A stretch of DNA of 64,000 nucleotides from Elusimicrobia bacterium RIFCSPLOWO2_02_FULL_39_32 (GTDB lineage Bacteria; Elusimicrobiota; Elusimicrobia; 2-02-FULL-39-32): contig MGUU01000013.1 of NCBI GenBank assembly GCA_001800135.1, positions 1 through 64,000 on the forward strand. The letters are read 5' to 3'. The position numbers and the translations under genes were made by a program. The notes under the pieces are model-generated. The model saw nothing but the letters and a program-made list of their open reading frames with translations, did no database searches and was not told where the DNA came from. Of this stretch, positions 51,920 to 58,823 are shown piece by piece. Each line of letters begins with the position of its first letter. Position 1 is the first letter of the stretch.

Positions 51920-53110
51920 ATGAAAAAAATAACATCATTGGTTCTCTTAGCTTGGATGGGTTTTTTAATTCCACCAGCTATTTTTGCAGAGGAAAGAAAC
52001 ACGGACAAAAGAGGTGAGATTACAGGACCTATTAGCCAAGGGCTCTACAGCAAACCTGTCTGGAGAAAAATGGGACATGGCACTTATGTTGGAGGATATG
52101 CGGATTTTGAATACCGTTCTAAACAAGACGGGAAACAGAAATTTGAGGTCCTTCGTATGGTTCCATTTATTTACGGGGATATTGCTCCTGGACTACGTTT
52201 TGCAACAGAAATAGAGTTTGAGCATGGCGGAGCCACTACTAAAGATGAGGGAGACGCTAAATTAGAATTTGCTGTATTAGATTATGAACTGGCAGGGGAA
52301 GCGCTTGCGTTTAGAGGCGGTTTGGTACTCATTCCTCTAGGAAAATTTAATCTCATCCATGACTCTCCAATCAATGATCTAAATGATCGCCCACAAGTTA
52401 GCCGGATGATCCTGCCCTCCACTTTTTTTGAGCCTGGAGCCGGATTTTTTGGAACTGTTTACCCAATGGATCCCTTAAAATTGGATTATCAATTTTACCT
52501 TACTCAAGGATTTAATGGCGGATCAAACAAAAACGCGAATATTTCAAGCGCCAATGGATTAAGAAATGCCCGCAGTAAAGTTAATGGAACAGGGGATAAC
52601 AATGAAAATATCGCAATGACGGGCAGAGTGGCATTCTCTCCATTCCTTGGAACTGAAATTGGAGTTTCCGCGCATTCAGGCAAATGGGATGATGCTGGAC
52701 AAGAAAGTCTCAATGTCTATGCTCTAGATTGGGGATTTCAATGGAAAGCGATAGAATTTTTAGGTGAATATGGAAATGCGGACATAGCAAGAACTACCAC
52801 TACCCATACCACTATTCCAGGCAGAATGGATGGCTATTACGCTCAACTAAATGTTCACTTTTTAGATGACGCTGTGCGTAAAGGATCTGTATTTACAGGA
52901 GTAGTGCGATGGGACCATATTGATTTAGATCTTCTTAACCAAACTTCTACTCAAATAAATAACAGCTCTCAAAGACTTACTTTTGGGCTTAATTTTAGGC
53001 CGGTAGAACAAACTGTCTTTAAAATAGATTACCAAATCAACTATGAAGATCTATTGCGCACCAAAAAAGATAATGATGCGGTCGTTGCAGGATTTGCAAC
53101 ATACTTCTAA
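51920..53110 (+). CDS. Outer-membrane porin (OprO/OprP-like)
   Basis: I use ATG 51920 (MKKITSLVLLAWMGF) with GGAAGGAAG upstream; the track start at 51878 adds 14 residues. ~396 residues: signal peptide ending IFAEE, then antiparallel strands (GGYADFEYR, RFATEIEFEHGG, LAFRGGLVLIPLGKFNLIHDSP) ending VVAGFATYF with the terminal Phe. It resembles phosphate/anion-type porins of Gram-negative bacteria. Its position behind a Fur box and before flavin/iron genes suggests that it admits iron complexes or a counter-ion under iron limitation. Confidence 0.8.
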   Translation: MKKITSLVLLAWMGFLIPPAIFAEERNTDKRGEITGPISQGLYSKPVWRKMGHGTYVGGYADFEYRSKQDGKQKFEVLRMVPFIYGDIAPGLRFATEIEFEHGGATTKDEGDAKLEFAVLDYELAGEALAFRGGLVLIPLGKFNLIHDSPINDLNDRPQVSRMILPSTFFEPGAGFFGTVYPMDPLKLDYQFYLTQGFNGGSNKNANISSANGLRNARSKVNGTGDNNENIAMTGRVAFSPFLGTEIGVSAHSGKWDDAGQESLNVYALDWGFQWKAIEFLGEYGNADIARTTTTHTTIPGRMDGYYAQLNVHFLDDAVRKGSVFTGVVRWDHIDLDLLNQTSTQINNSSQRLTFGLNFRPVEQTVFKIDYQINYEDLLRTKKDNDAVVAGFATYF

Positions 53111-53123
53111 CGGATCATGAAAA

Positions 53124-53203
53124 GCAAGCAAAATCCCTCCTTGGATTGCTTGCATGGTAAGAGCCGTTCCAAGCAAGGCGCCTTGCTTGGAACGGCTCTT
53201 ACC
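53124..53203. repeat. Two tandem hairpins including a perfect 48 bp palindrome
   Basis: First hairpin: GCAAGCAA(aa)TCC pairs with GGATTGCTTGC (53124-53153). Second: 24 bp arm GGTAAGAGCCGTTCC... (53156-53179) followed immediately by its exact reverse complement (53180-53203), no loop. It sits between the porin stop and the FMN-binding protein, or within that protein's first 30 codons. Confidence 0.9.
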
Positions 53204-53206
53204 AAA

Positions 53207-53794
53207 TTGAAAAAAATTTTCTTTTTCTTTAATATTGGATACTTATTTTTATTTGGAGCCCTTAATTTAAGAGCAAAAAGTTTACAAGATCAAGACTATC
53301 CGGATTTCGTAGAACAAGTCTATCTTACAGAACAAACAGCTCTTAAAAGCGTGTTTCCCCAAGATCAAGAGATTGTAAAAGAGATTCATACCTTTAAAAC
53401 AAGCGAAAAAAATAGAATCGAAGCGCGTTTAGGATGGATTCTTCAGGAACCTGACATCACTGTTTATAAAGGCTTAGAAAATGGAAACATCAAAGGTTAT
53501 GCTGTTATTACAGAAGAGATCGGCAAATTTAAACCTATTACTTTTATTGTTAAGGTATCGGATAAAGGTCAAATTGAAAGAGTGGAGGTGATGATCTATA
53601 GAGAACCTGTGGGCACGGAAGTCAGGAGACAAAGGTTCTTAAGACAATTCCGTAAAAAATCAGCAAAAGATTCTCTGCGGATTAATAGAGATATTCTTAA
53701 TATAACCGGAGCAACCATGTCTGTGCAAGCCATGACCGCAGGCATTAAAAAAGTATTAGTTATTCTGGATGAACTCTATATTAAAAAATTTTAA
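53207..53794 (+). CDS. Exported FMN-binding (flavinylated) protein
   Basis: The ORF opens at ATG 53117, 7 nt after the porin stop, but its first 30 codons cover the long palindrome. TTG 53207 (LKKIFFFFNIGYLFLFGAL) begins exactly at a signal peptide, so I choose it; neither start has a good ribosome binding site. The FMN_bind domain ends with INITGATMS, matching the (S/T)GA(T/S) motif at which ApbE attaches FMN through a phosphoester to Thr. It is expected to carry electrons outside the inner membrane. ApbE, PepSY-type protein and FeoB genes follow. Confidence 0.82.
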   Translation: MKKIFFFFNIGYLFLFGALNLRAKSLQDQDYPDFVEQVYLTEQTALKSVFPQDQEIVKEIHTFKTSEKNRIEARLGWILQEPDITVYKGLENGNIKGYAVITEEIGKFKPITFIVKVSDKGQIERVEVMIYREPVGTEVRRQRFLRQFRKKSAKDSLRINRDILNITGATMSVQAMTAGIKKVLVILDELYIKKF

Positions 53795-53806
53795 AAGGTA
53801 TAAAAG

Positions 53807-54469
53807 ATGAATAAAATCTGGTGGAAAAAAATTCATAATGTCTTTGGAATTTCTAGCGCTCTATTCCTAGTTATTCTCCTAATCACAGGAATGCTATTAA
53901 ATCATCCTAAAAAAATTCAAGGGAACATTATTGAGACCATAGCCTTAGATCCAAAAAAAAGTGAAAGAATCTATTGTGGAAAAAAAGAGGGGCTTTATTT
54001 TTCCAAAGACGCTGGAAAAAATTGGAATGAGGTGCCCATGCTTTATCCTCCACAGGAAGTAGTAGATATTGTTTTTTCCCCGCAAGACTCTAAAAAAATC
54101 TATGTTTTGGAAAAATGGGGAAGAATTATTTTTTCACTGGACGGAGGCAAAATCTGGGATAGAATTGAACTTCCTTTTGACGCGCAATCTGAAGGGATAG
54201 AATTAAAAAAGATTTCAATTGGCAGGAAAGAAGAAATAGCTCTCCTCACCTCCCATGGCTGGATTTTCTCTAAAGATCAGGGAAAAAAATGGGACCAAAC
54301 TTATTTTGATAAAACTAAAACGCCTTTAATGCGCCTAGTATTAACTTTACATAACGGCTACTTCTTTGGACCAGCTTTTGTCTGGGTTTACGATTTTTCC
54401 GCGCTTGCTCTTTTGATCTTAATTATTAGCGGGCTCATTTTATGGTATATCGGCAGAAAAGTTGGATAA
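53807..54469 (+). CDS. PepSY-associated transmembrane protein with BNR-like insert
   Basis: 220 residues. N-terminal helix WWKKIHNVFGISSALFLVILLITGMLLNH and C-terminal helix pair around LHNGYFFGPAFVWVYDFSALALLILIISGLILWY match the PepSY_TM family. Between them lie periplasmic repeats of the BNR/sialidase type (GLYFSKDAGKNWNEV, IIFSLDGGKIWDRI, WIFSKDQGKKWD). The His residues in IHNVFG and LHNGYF could bind haem b, as in flavin/haem reductases. Likely passes electrons across the membrane to the flavinylated protein. AAGGT precedes the ATG. Confidence 0.75.
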   Translation: MNKIWWKKIHNVFGISSALFLVILLITGMLLNHPKKIQGNIIETIALDPKKSERIYCGKKEGLYFSKDAGKNWNEVPMLYPPQEVVDIVFSPQDSKKIYVLEKWGRIIFSLDGGKIWDRIELPFDAQSEGIELKKISIGRKEEIALLTSHGWIFSKDQGKKWDQTYFDKTKTPLMRLVLTLHNGYFFGPAFVWVYDFSALALLILIISGLILWYIGRKVG

Positions 54470-54476
54470 TCTTCTT

Positions 54477-55571
54477 ATGACGTTTAGAAAAAAAACTACT
54501 TTTAAAATCTCTCAAAAATGGTTAATAAAAAACTTTAAATTTATTGCCCTTGAGGCCCTATTTTTCTTTAACGTCCCCTGCTTTCTCTTATCATCTGAAT
54601 TGTCAAAAATGAGTTATGTAATGGGAACTTTGTTACAAATTGAACTGGAAACAGATTCGAAAAGAGATGGAGAGAGAGCCATGGAATCCGCGCTTACTCA
54701 AACTGAAGAACTGGATGATCTTCTTTCAAACTATAAGGATAGTTCTGAAATTTCAAAAATTAACAGGGAGGCTGGTACGCAGAGCGTTCCAGTTCATGAA
54801 GAAGTGATTGATTTACTCGCTCAAACCATGCCGCTCATGGATAAGACAAATGGGGCTTTTGACATAACCATTGAACCTCTAACTAAAATCTGGAAACTAA
54901 GAGAAAGAGAGCTAAAAGTTCTGCCTGATCCAGAACTTGTGGCAGGAGAAAAAGAAAAAGTGAATTATAAGAATATAGAATTTTCAACCGCAGCTAAAAC
55001 CTTTCGCTTTCTTAAAGTTGGCATGGGACTAGACACAGGCGGTGTGGGTAAAGGCTATGCTTTGGATAAAGCTTTGAAAAAAATAATGAATCTTGAAATT
55101 AATTCCGCAACTTTAAACTTTGGCGGGGAAATTTTATACTGGTGCAGAACCCCTTGCGAAAAAAATTTTTCCATTAAGGATCCCTTAAATCCTAAAGAAA
55201 GTTGGAAAACTTTTAAGATTAAAAAAAAATCAAAATCTTACGCAATTTCCACCACTGCTAATTATGAAAAATTTATCACTGCTTTCTCCCATGATGGAAA
55301 AAAAATAAAGTATTCTCATATTTTAAATCCTCAAACAGGCTGGCCTGTAAAAAATGAGATTGAAAGCGTCACTGTCCTAGGCAAGAATGCCTTAGATGCC
55401 GACATACTTTCAACAGCGATCTTTGTTATGGGTTTAAAAAAAGGAAAAAAATTTAGCGAGTCGCTTAAACAAGAGGCGGTCTATATTTTATACCGTAATA
55501 AAGAATCTGATAAAAAACTTAAAATTTTTGAATCACGGCTTTGGAAAAAAATATGCATGAAACAACCTTAG
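54477..55571 (+). CDS. apbE: ApbE family FAD:protein FMN transferase
   Basis: The track begins at a TTG (54462); ATG 54477 (MTFRKK) is more likely. ~364 residues. Signal peptide or anchor near the N-terminus, then MGTLLQIEL, LLSNYKDSSEISKIN, LDTGGVGKGYALD, SHILNPQTGWPV and DADILSTAIFVMG with the metal-binding Asp residues. It transfers FMN from FAD to Thr in target proteins in the periplasm; the FMN-binding protein two genes upstream is the obvious target. Confidence 0.93.
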   Translation: MTFRKKTTFKISQKWLIKNFKFIALEALFFFNVPCFLLSSELSKMSYVMGTLLQIELETDSKRDGERAMESALTQTEELDDLLSNYKDSSEISKINREAGTQSVPVHEEVIDLLAQTMPLMDKTNGAFDITIEPLTKIWKLRERELKVLPDPELVAGEKEKVNYKNIEFSTAAKTFRFLKVGMGLDTGGVGKGYALDKALKKIMNLEINSATLNFGGEILYWCRTPCEKNFSIKDPLNPKESWKTFKIKKKSKSYAISTTANYEKFITAFSHDGKKIKYSHILNPQTGWPVKNEIESVTVLGKNALDADILSTAIFVMGLKKGKKFSESLKQEAVYILYRNKESDKKLKIFESRLWKKICMKQP

Positions 55572-57526
55572 ATAAAGTCGTTGCTAGTCAATCCATTGTT
55601 TTGGTTGGAAACCCGAATGTGGGTAAATCTGTGCTTTTTGGCAAATTAACCGGACGGTATGTCACGGTCTCAAATTATCCGGGAACAACCGTGGATGTTT
55701 CTAGAGGAAGCGGATGGTTTATGGGGCAGCAGCACCAAATAATAGATACCCCTGGGATTCTCTCCCTTTACCCAAAGTCAGAAGATGAAAAAGTCACTAG
55801 AGATCTCCTCATAGAAGAAAGACCCCAAATCATCTTACAAGTAGCTGATGCAAAAAATCTGAACAGAACTCTTCTTCTTACCTTAGAACTTGCTCTCTTA
55901 AAAATCCCCATGGTTTTAGCTTTAAATATCAGCGATGAGGCTAGGGAAAGGGGCATTGAAATCGAAACCGAACTTCTTTCCAAAATTTTAGGAATCCCAG
56001 TGATAGAAACTGTGGGCATTACAGGGGAAGGGATGAGTGACCTAAGGCGCGCAATTCCTAAAGCGCAGGTTCCAACCGTAACAGTCAATCTCCTTTCTGA
56101 AATTAAACAGGCAATAGAGTCTCTTACTTTGCTTTTACCCCCACACCCTGCAAAAGAATTTATCGCTGAAACATTCCTCTATGGGGACTCTTCTATTACA
56201 ATCCCCCTCAGTCATTTTTTAGGAAACTCTCTTTTGTCGTGCCTTAAACAATGTTCGGATCGCTCTCAAATGGTTCGCAAGCGTTTTCTACGACCCATAA
56301 GCCTCCTGACTCTAGATTCAAGGCACCAAAAAGCAGGAGAAATCAGAGCGCAAGTCACTCAATTAACCGGCCAAATCCATTCTTCCTGGATACAAAAAAT
56401 TGGAAAATGGGCCATGCAGCCATGGCCAGGATATTTATTTGTAGCGCTAGCGCTTTTTTTTATGTATGAATTTGTCGGAGTATTTGGAGCCCAATATTTA
56501 GTAGGGCTCATGGAGGAAGGTCTTTTTAACAAAATTTTAAACCCAGCTGTGACTAAAATTGTGGAAATTTCAATTCCAATAAAATTTATTCAGGAGATGA
56601 TCATTGGCCCTTATGGCTTGTTCACCATGGCAATCACATATGCCTTAGCCTTAATTTTTCCGATTGTAACCTGTTTTTTTCTTTTCTTTGGATTCTTAGA
56701 AGACTCTGGATACCTTCCTCGCCTTGCGATCATGCTGGATAGAATTTTCCGCATCATGGGTTTAAACGGTAAAGCTGTGTTGCCCATGATTTTAGGGCTT
56801 GGCTGCGATACCATGGCAACTTTAACTACCCGAGTTCTAGACACGAAAAAAGAAAAAATTATTGTTTGTCTTCTTCTCACTTTAAGTGTGCCCTGTTCCG
56901 CGCAATTAGGAGCGATGCTAGGAATGGTTGCCGGGCTTTCATGGAAAGTATTTGCGATTTGGCTTGGAATTGTGATTGGATCCATGATCCTAGTTGGGTG
57001 GGGAGCTTCTAAACTCCTGCCCGGCATTCGATCTCCATTTTTAATGGAAATTCCCCCAATTCGTAAACCACAATTTTACAATCTTTTTAAAAAAGTGCGG
57101 GCGCGCCTCATCTGGTATGTGCGGGAAGCAGTGCCCATGTTTATGCTGGGAACCTTTATACTTTTTGTTTCGGATAAAATCGGTTTGCTTCGGATTATTA
57201 AAAAATTAGGAAACCCCATTGTTGTCAACTTTCTAGGCCTTCCAGAAAAAGCAACCGAATCTTTTATTATTGGATTTTTAAGGAGGGATTACGGGGCCGC
57301 GGGATTTTTTATGCTTGCGCAAAATGGTTTAATGAATGCGGCTCAAATTACAGTTGCCTTGGTAGTGATTACCCTTTTTATGCCTTGTATCGCACAATTT
57401 TTTGTAACGATCAAAGAGAGAGGATTGAAAACAACCCTTTTGATTGCAGCATTTGTTTTAAGCTTTTCTTTAGGTATCGGCGGTTTAGTCAATTGGATTT
57501 TTAAAGCTGGCTGGATCCAACTTTAA
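55553..57526 (+). CDS. feoB: Ferrous iron transporter FeoB
   Basis: ~657 residues. G-protein domain with G1 GNPNVGKS, Thr region NYPGTTVD, G3 DTPG and LALNISDEA in place of NxxD. A GDI-like helical region follows, then about eight transmembrane helices with the two gate motifs (LGCDTMATLTTRVL; FLRRDYGAAGFF). The ATG at 55553 lies inside apbE (19 nt overlap); the track uses ATG 55541. It imports Fe(II). No separate feoA; the FeoA-like SH3 domain is the C-terminus of the DtxR regulator downstream. Confidence 0.95.
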   Translation: MHETTLDKVVASQSIVLVGNPNVGKSVLFGKLTGRYVTVSNYPGTTVDVSRGSGWFMGQQHQIIDTPGILSLYPKSEDEKVTRDLLIEERPQIILQVADAKNLNRTLLLTLELALLKIPMVLALNISDEARERGIEIETELLSKILGIPVIETVGITGEGMSDLRRAIPKAQVPTVTVNLLSEIKQAIESLTLLLPPHPAKEFIAETFLYGDSSITIPLSHFLGNSLLSCLKQCSDRSQMVRKRFLRPISLLTLDSRHQKAGEIRAQVTQLTGQIHSSWIQKIGKWAMQPWPGYLFVALALFFMYEFVGVFGAQYLVGLMEEGLFNKILNPAVTKIVEISIPIKFIQEMIIGPYGLFTMAITYALALIFPIVTCFFLFFGFLEDSGYLPRLAIMLDRIFRIMGLNGKAVLPMILGLGCDTMATLTTRVLDTKKEKIIVCLLLTLSVPCSAQLGAMLGMVAGLSWKVFAIWLGIVIGSMILVGWGASKLLPGIRSPFLMEIPPIRKPQFYNLFKKVRARLIWYVREAVPMFMLGTFILFVSDKIGLLRIIKKLGNPIVVNFLGLPEKATESFIIGFLRRDYGAAGFFMLAQNGLMNAAQITVALVVITLFMPCIAQFFVTIKERGLKTTLLIAAFVLSFSLGIGGLVNWIFKAGWIQL

Positions 57527-57557
57527 AATTAGCGTGCCCTTAAAAAAATAGATTAAA

Positions 57558-57575
57558 TTTATAGAGGTCTATAAA
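57558..57575 (+). promoter_or_regulatory. 18 bp perfect palindrome over the dtxR ribosome binding site
   Basis: TTTATAGAGGTCTATAAA is an exact palindrome ending one base before the ATG, with the Shine-Dalgarno GAGG at its centre. It could be an operator for the encoded regulator or an RNA hairpin hiding the ribosome binding site. Confidence 0.7.
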
Positions 57576-58253
57576 ATGACAACAGAAAAAAAATATCCGC
57601 TTCCCACAAGTGAGCAAGAAAATATTGAAGAAGCCTTAGGAGTACTTTGGCACCAATCTGAACTAATGGAAAATAGGTTAGAAGTTATTCTTCCTCTCTT
57701 AGAAGAAACTGTTAATAAAGAGATATATAAAACCCTTATTTCAAAAGAACTGCTCAAAGAAGAAAATAATAAAATTTTACTTACAGAAAAAGGAGAAAAC
57801 TTAGCAAAAGACATTACCCGTCGTCATCGTCTTGCAGAACGGCTGCTTTCAGATGTACTTGCTTTAAGTTCTCAAGCGATTGATCCCAATGCCTGTAAAT
57901 TGGAACATATTATTTCCACGGAGGTGGCAGAGTCCATATGCACTTTACTAGGCCACCCTACGCAATGCCCCCATGGTTCCCTAATCCCAAAAGGGGATTG
58001 CTGTGAAAAAGCAACTGAAACCATTGAGCCGATTATCACATCCTTGGATAAATGTACGCCAGGTTCAAAAGGAAAAATTGCCTATCTGATCCTGCAAAAC
58101 CATCCAGACCTGCATAAACTCCTTTCTCTTGGGCTGATTCCGGGAACTCCTTTTAACCTTCATCAGACCTTTCCCACTTATGTAATTGAAGCGGGTGAAA
58201 CTACCCTTGCCTTAGAAAAAGAAATTGCGGAAAAAATTTTTGTCCGCCAGTAA
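57576..58253 (+). CDS. Iron-dependent DtxR/IdeR family regulator
   Basis: 225 residues: N-terminal winged helix (SEQENIEEALGVLWHQ...), dimer and metal domain (TRRHRLAERLL) and C-terminal SH3/FeoA-like domain. Metal ligands C107, E110 and H111 in ACKLEH match Cys102/Glu105/His106 of DtxR; Cys here is the mark of iron-sensing members (MntR has Met). GHPTQCPHG follows. It closes the iron operon and probably adds a second iron sensor beside Fur. Confidence 0.92.
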   Translation: MTTEKKYPLPTSEQENIEEALGVLWHQSELMENRLEVILPLLEETVNKEIYKTLISKELLKEENNKILLTEKGENLAKDITRRHRLAERLLSDVLALSSQAIDPNACKLEHIISTEVAESICTLLGHPTQCPHGSLIPKGDCCEKATETIEPIITSLDKCTPGSKGKIAYLILQNHPDLHKLLSLGLIPGTPFNLHQTFPTYVIEAGETTLALEKEIAEKIFVRQ

Positions 58254-58310
58254 AGGAAAAAAATTATTCATTTCAGAAGAATTACTCAATCAAGCAGTTT
58301 GAACTGAGTA

Positions 58311-58319
58311 TGCTATAAT
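58311..58319 (+). promoter_or_regulatory. Extended -10 of tRNA-Val
   Basis: TGCTATAAT (extended -10) ends 13 nt before the mature tRNA-Val 5' end. No strong -35 is seen at 17 nt; extended -10 promoters can do without. Confidence 0.55.
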
Positions 58320-58331
58320 TACTATCACAAT

Positions 58332-58406
58332 GGGCGATTAGCTCAGCGGAAGAGCACTGCCCTTACAAGGCAGGGGTCGCAGGTTCGAGCCCTGCATCGC
58401 CCACCA
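58332..58406 (+). tRNA. tRNA-Val (anticodon TAC)
   Basis: GGGCGAT acceptor with ATCGCCC, D-arm GCTCAGCGGAAGAGC, anticodon loop CTTACAA (TAC), T-loop GTTCGAGCC and encoded CCA at 58404-58406. Confidence 0.96.
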
Positions 58407-58414
58407 ATCTTTAG

Positions 58415-58462
58415 ACCCGAATAATTTAGTTGGATTGAAGAATTCAACTAAATTATTCGGGT
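58415..58462. terminator. Perfect 18 bp hairpin after tRNA-Val
   Basis: ACCCGAATAATTTAGTTG (58415-58432) pairs exactly with CAACTAAATTATTCGGGT (58445-58462), loop 12 nt. Placed 8 nt behind the tRNA. No T-run follows, so it may end or protect the tRNA precursor. Confidence 0.7.
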
Positions 58463-58601
58463 TAGTATATAAATTCCACACTCACTGTAAAAATTACTCA
58501 CAAAATATAAAAATCCACTAAAATAGTATGTTTTTTACTTTGGCATATTTATTGCTATATTTATATATATACAACTTAATTAAAGCAAAAGATGGGATGG
58601 G

Positions 58602-58646
58602 TGTGACAAAAATCACATTGACAAATATGGGAGAGGGGGTTATACT
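58602..58646 (+). promoter_or_regulatory. CRP-type site abutting a sigma-70 promoter
   Basis: TGTGA-N6-TCACA (58602-58617) is an exact match to the CRP consensus core. It touches TTGACA (58618-58623), spaced 17 nt from TATACT (58641-58646). With a start near 58652, the site is centred about -43, the class II activator position. The DNA between 58463 and 58601 is AT-rich with no other feature seen. Confidence 0.8.
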
Positions 58647-58660
58647 TCAATCAGGAACGA

Positions 58661-58812
58661 TAATAGCAAATCCGTTGAAAGACGGAGACGCAAAGCCACG
58701 GAGCTAAAGGGAATTGAATGTTGGATTTACCACTCTAACATTCTTCCTCAGTTTCTACTCCCCAAGCCCGCCGAGCTTCCGAACTTCTTAAAGAAAAAAT
58801 TTAAGTTCGGAG
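58661..58812 (+). promoter_or_regulatory. GEMM-I class cyclic-dinucleotide riboswitch
   Basis: The aptamer core AGCAAATCC-gtt-GAAA-gac-GG-AGACGCAAAGCC matches GEMM-I: GCAAA, a stem capped by a GAAA tetraloop (CCGTT/GACGG), and the invariant GACGCAAAGCC. The next stem contains the receptor-like CTAAAGG: GGAGCT/AGCTTCC and GGG/CCC pair (58700-58711 with 58767-58780), extended by hairpin GAATGTT/AACATTC. The base matching Vc2 position 20 (58665) is A, the variant linked to 3',3'-cGAMP. A final hairpin CCGAACTT/AAGTTCGG (58779-58810) shares bases with the aptamer and covers GG of the Shine-Dalgarno GGAG. The outer P1 stem is not evident by eye. Confidence 0.82.
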
Positions 58813-58823
58813 ACTAGGCGCGG

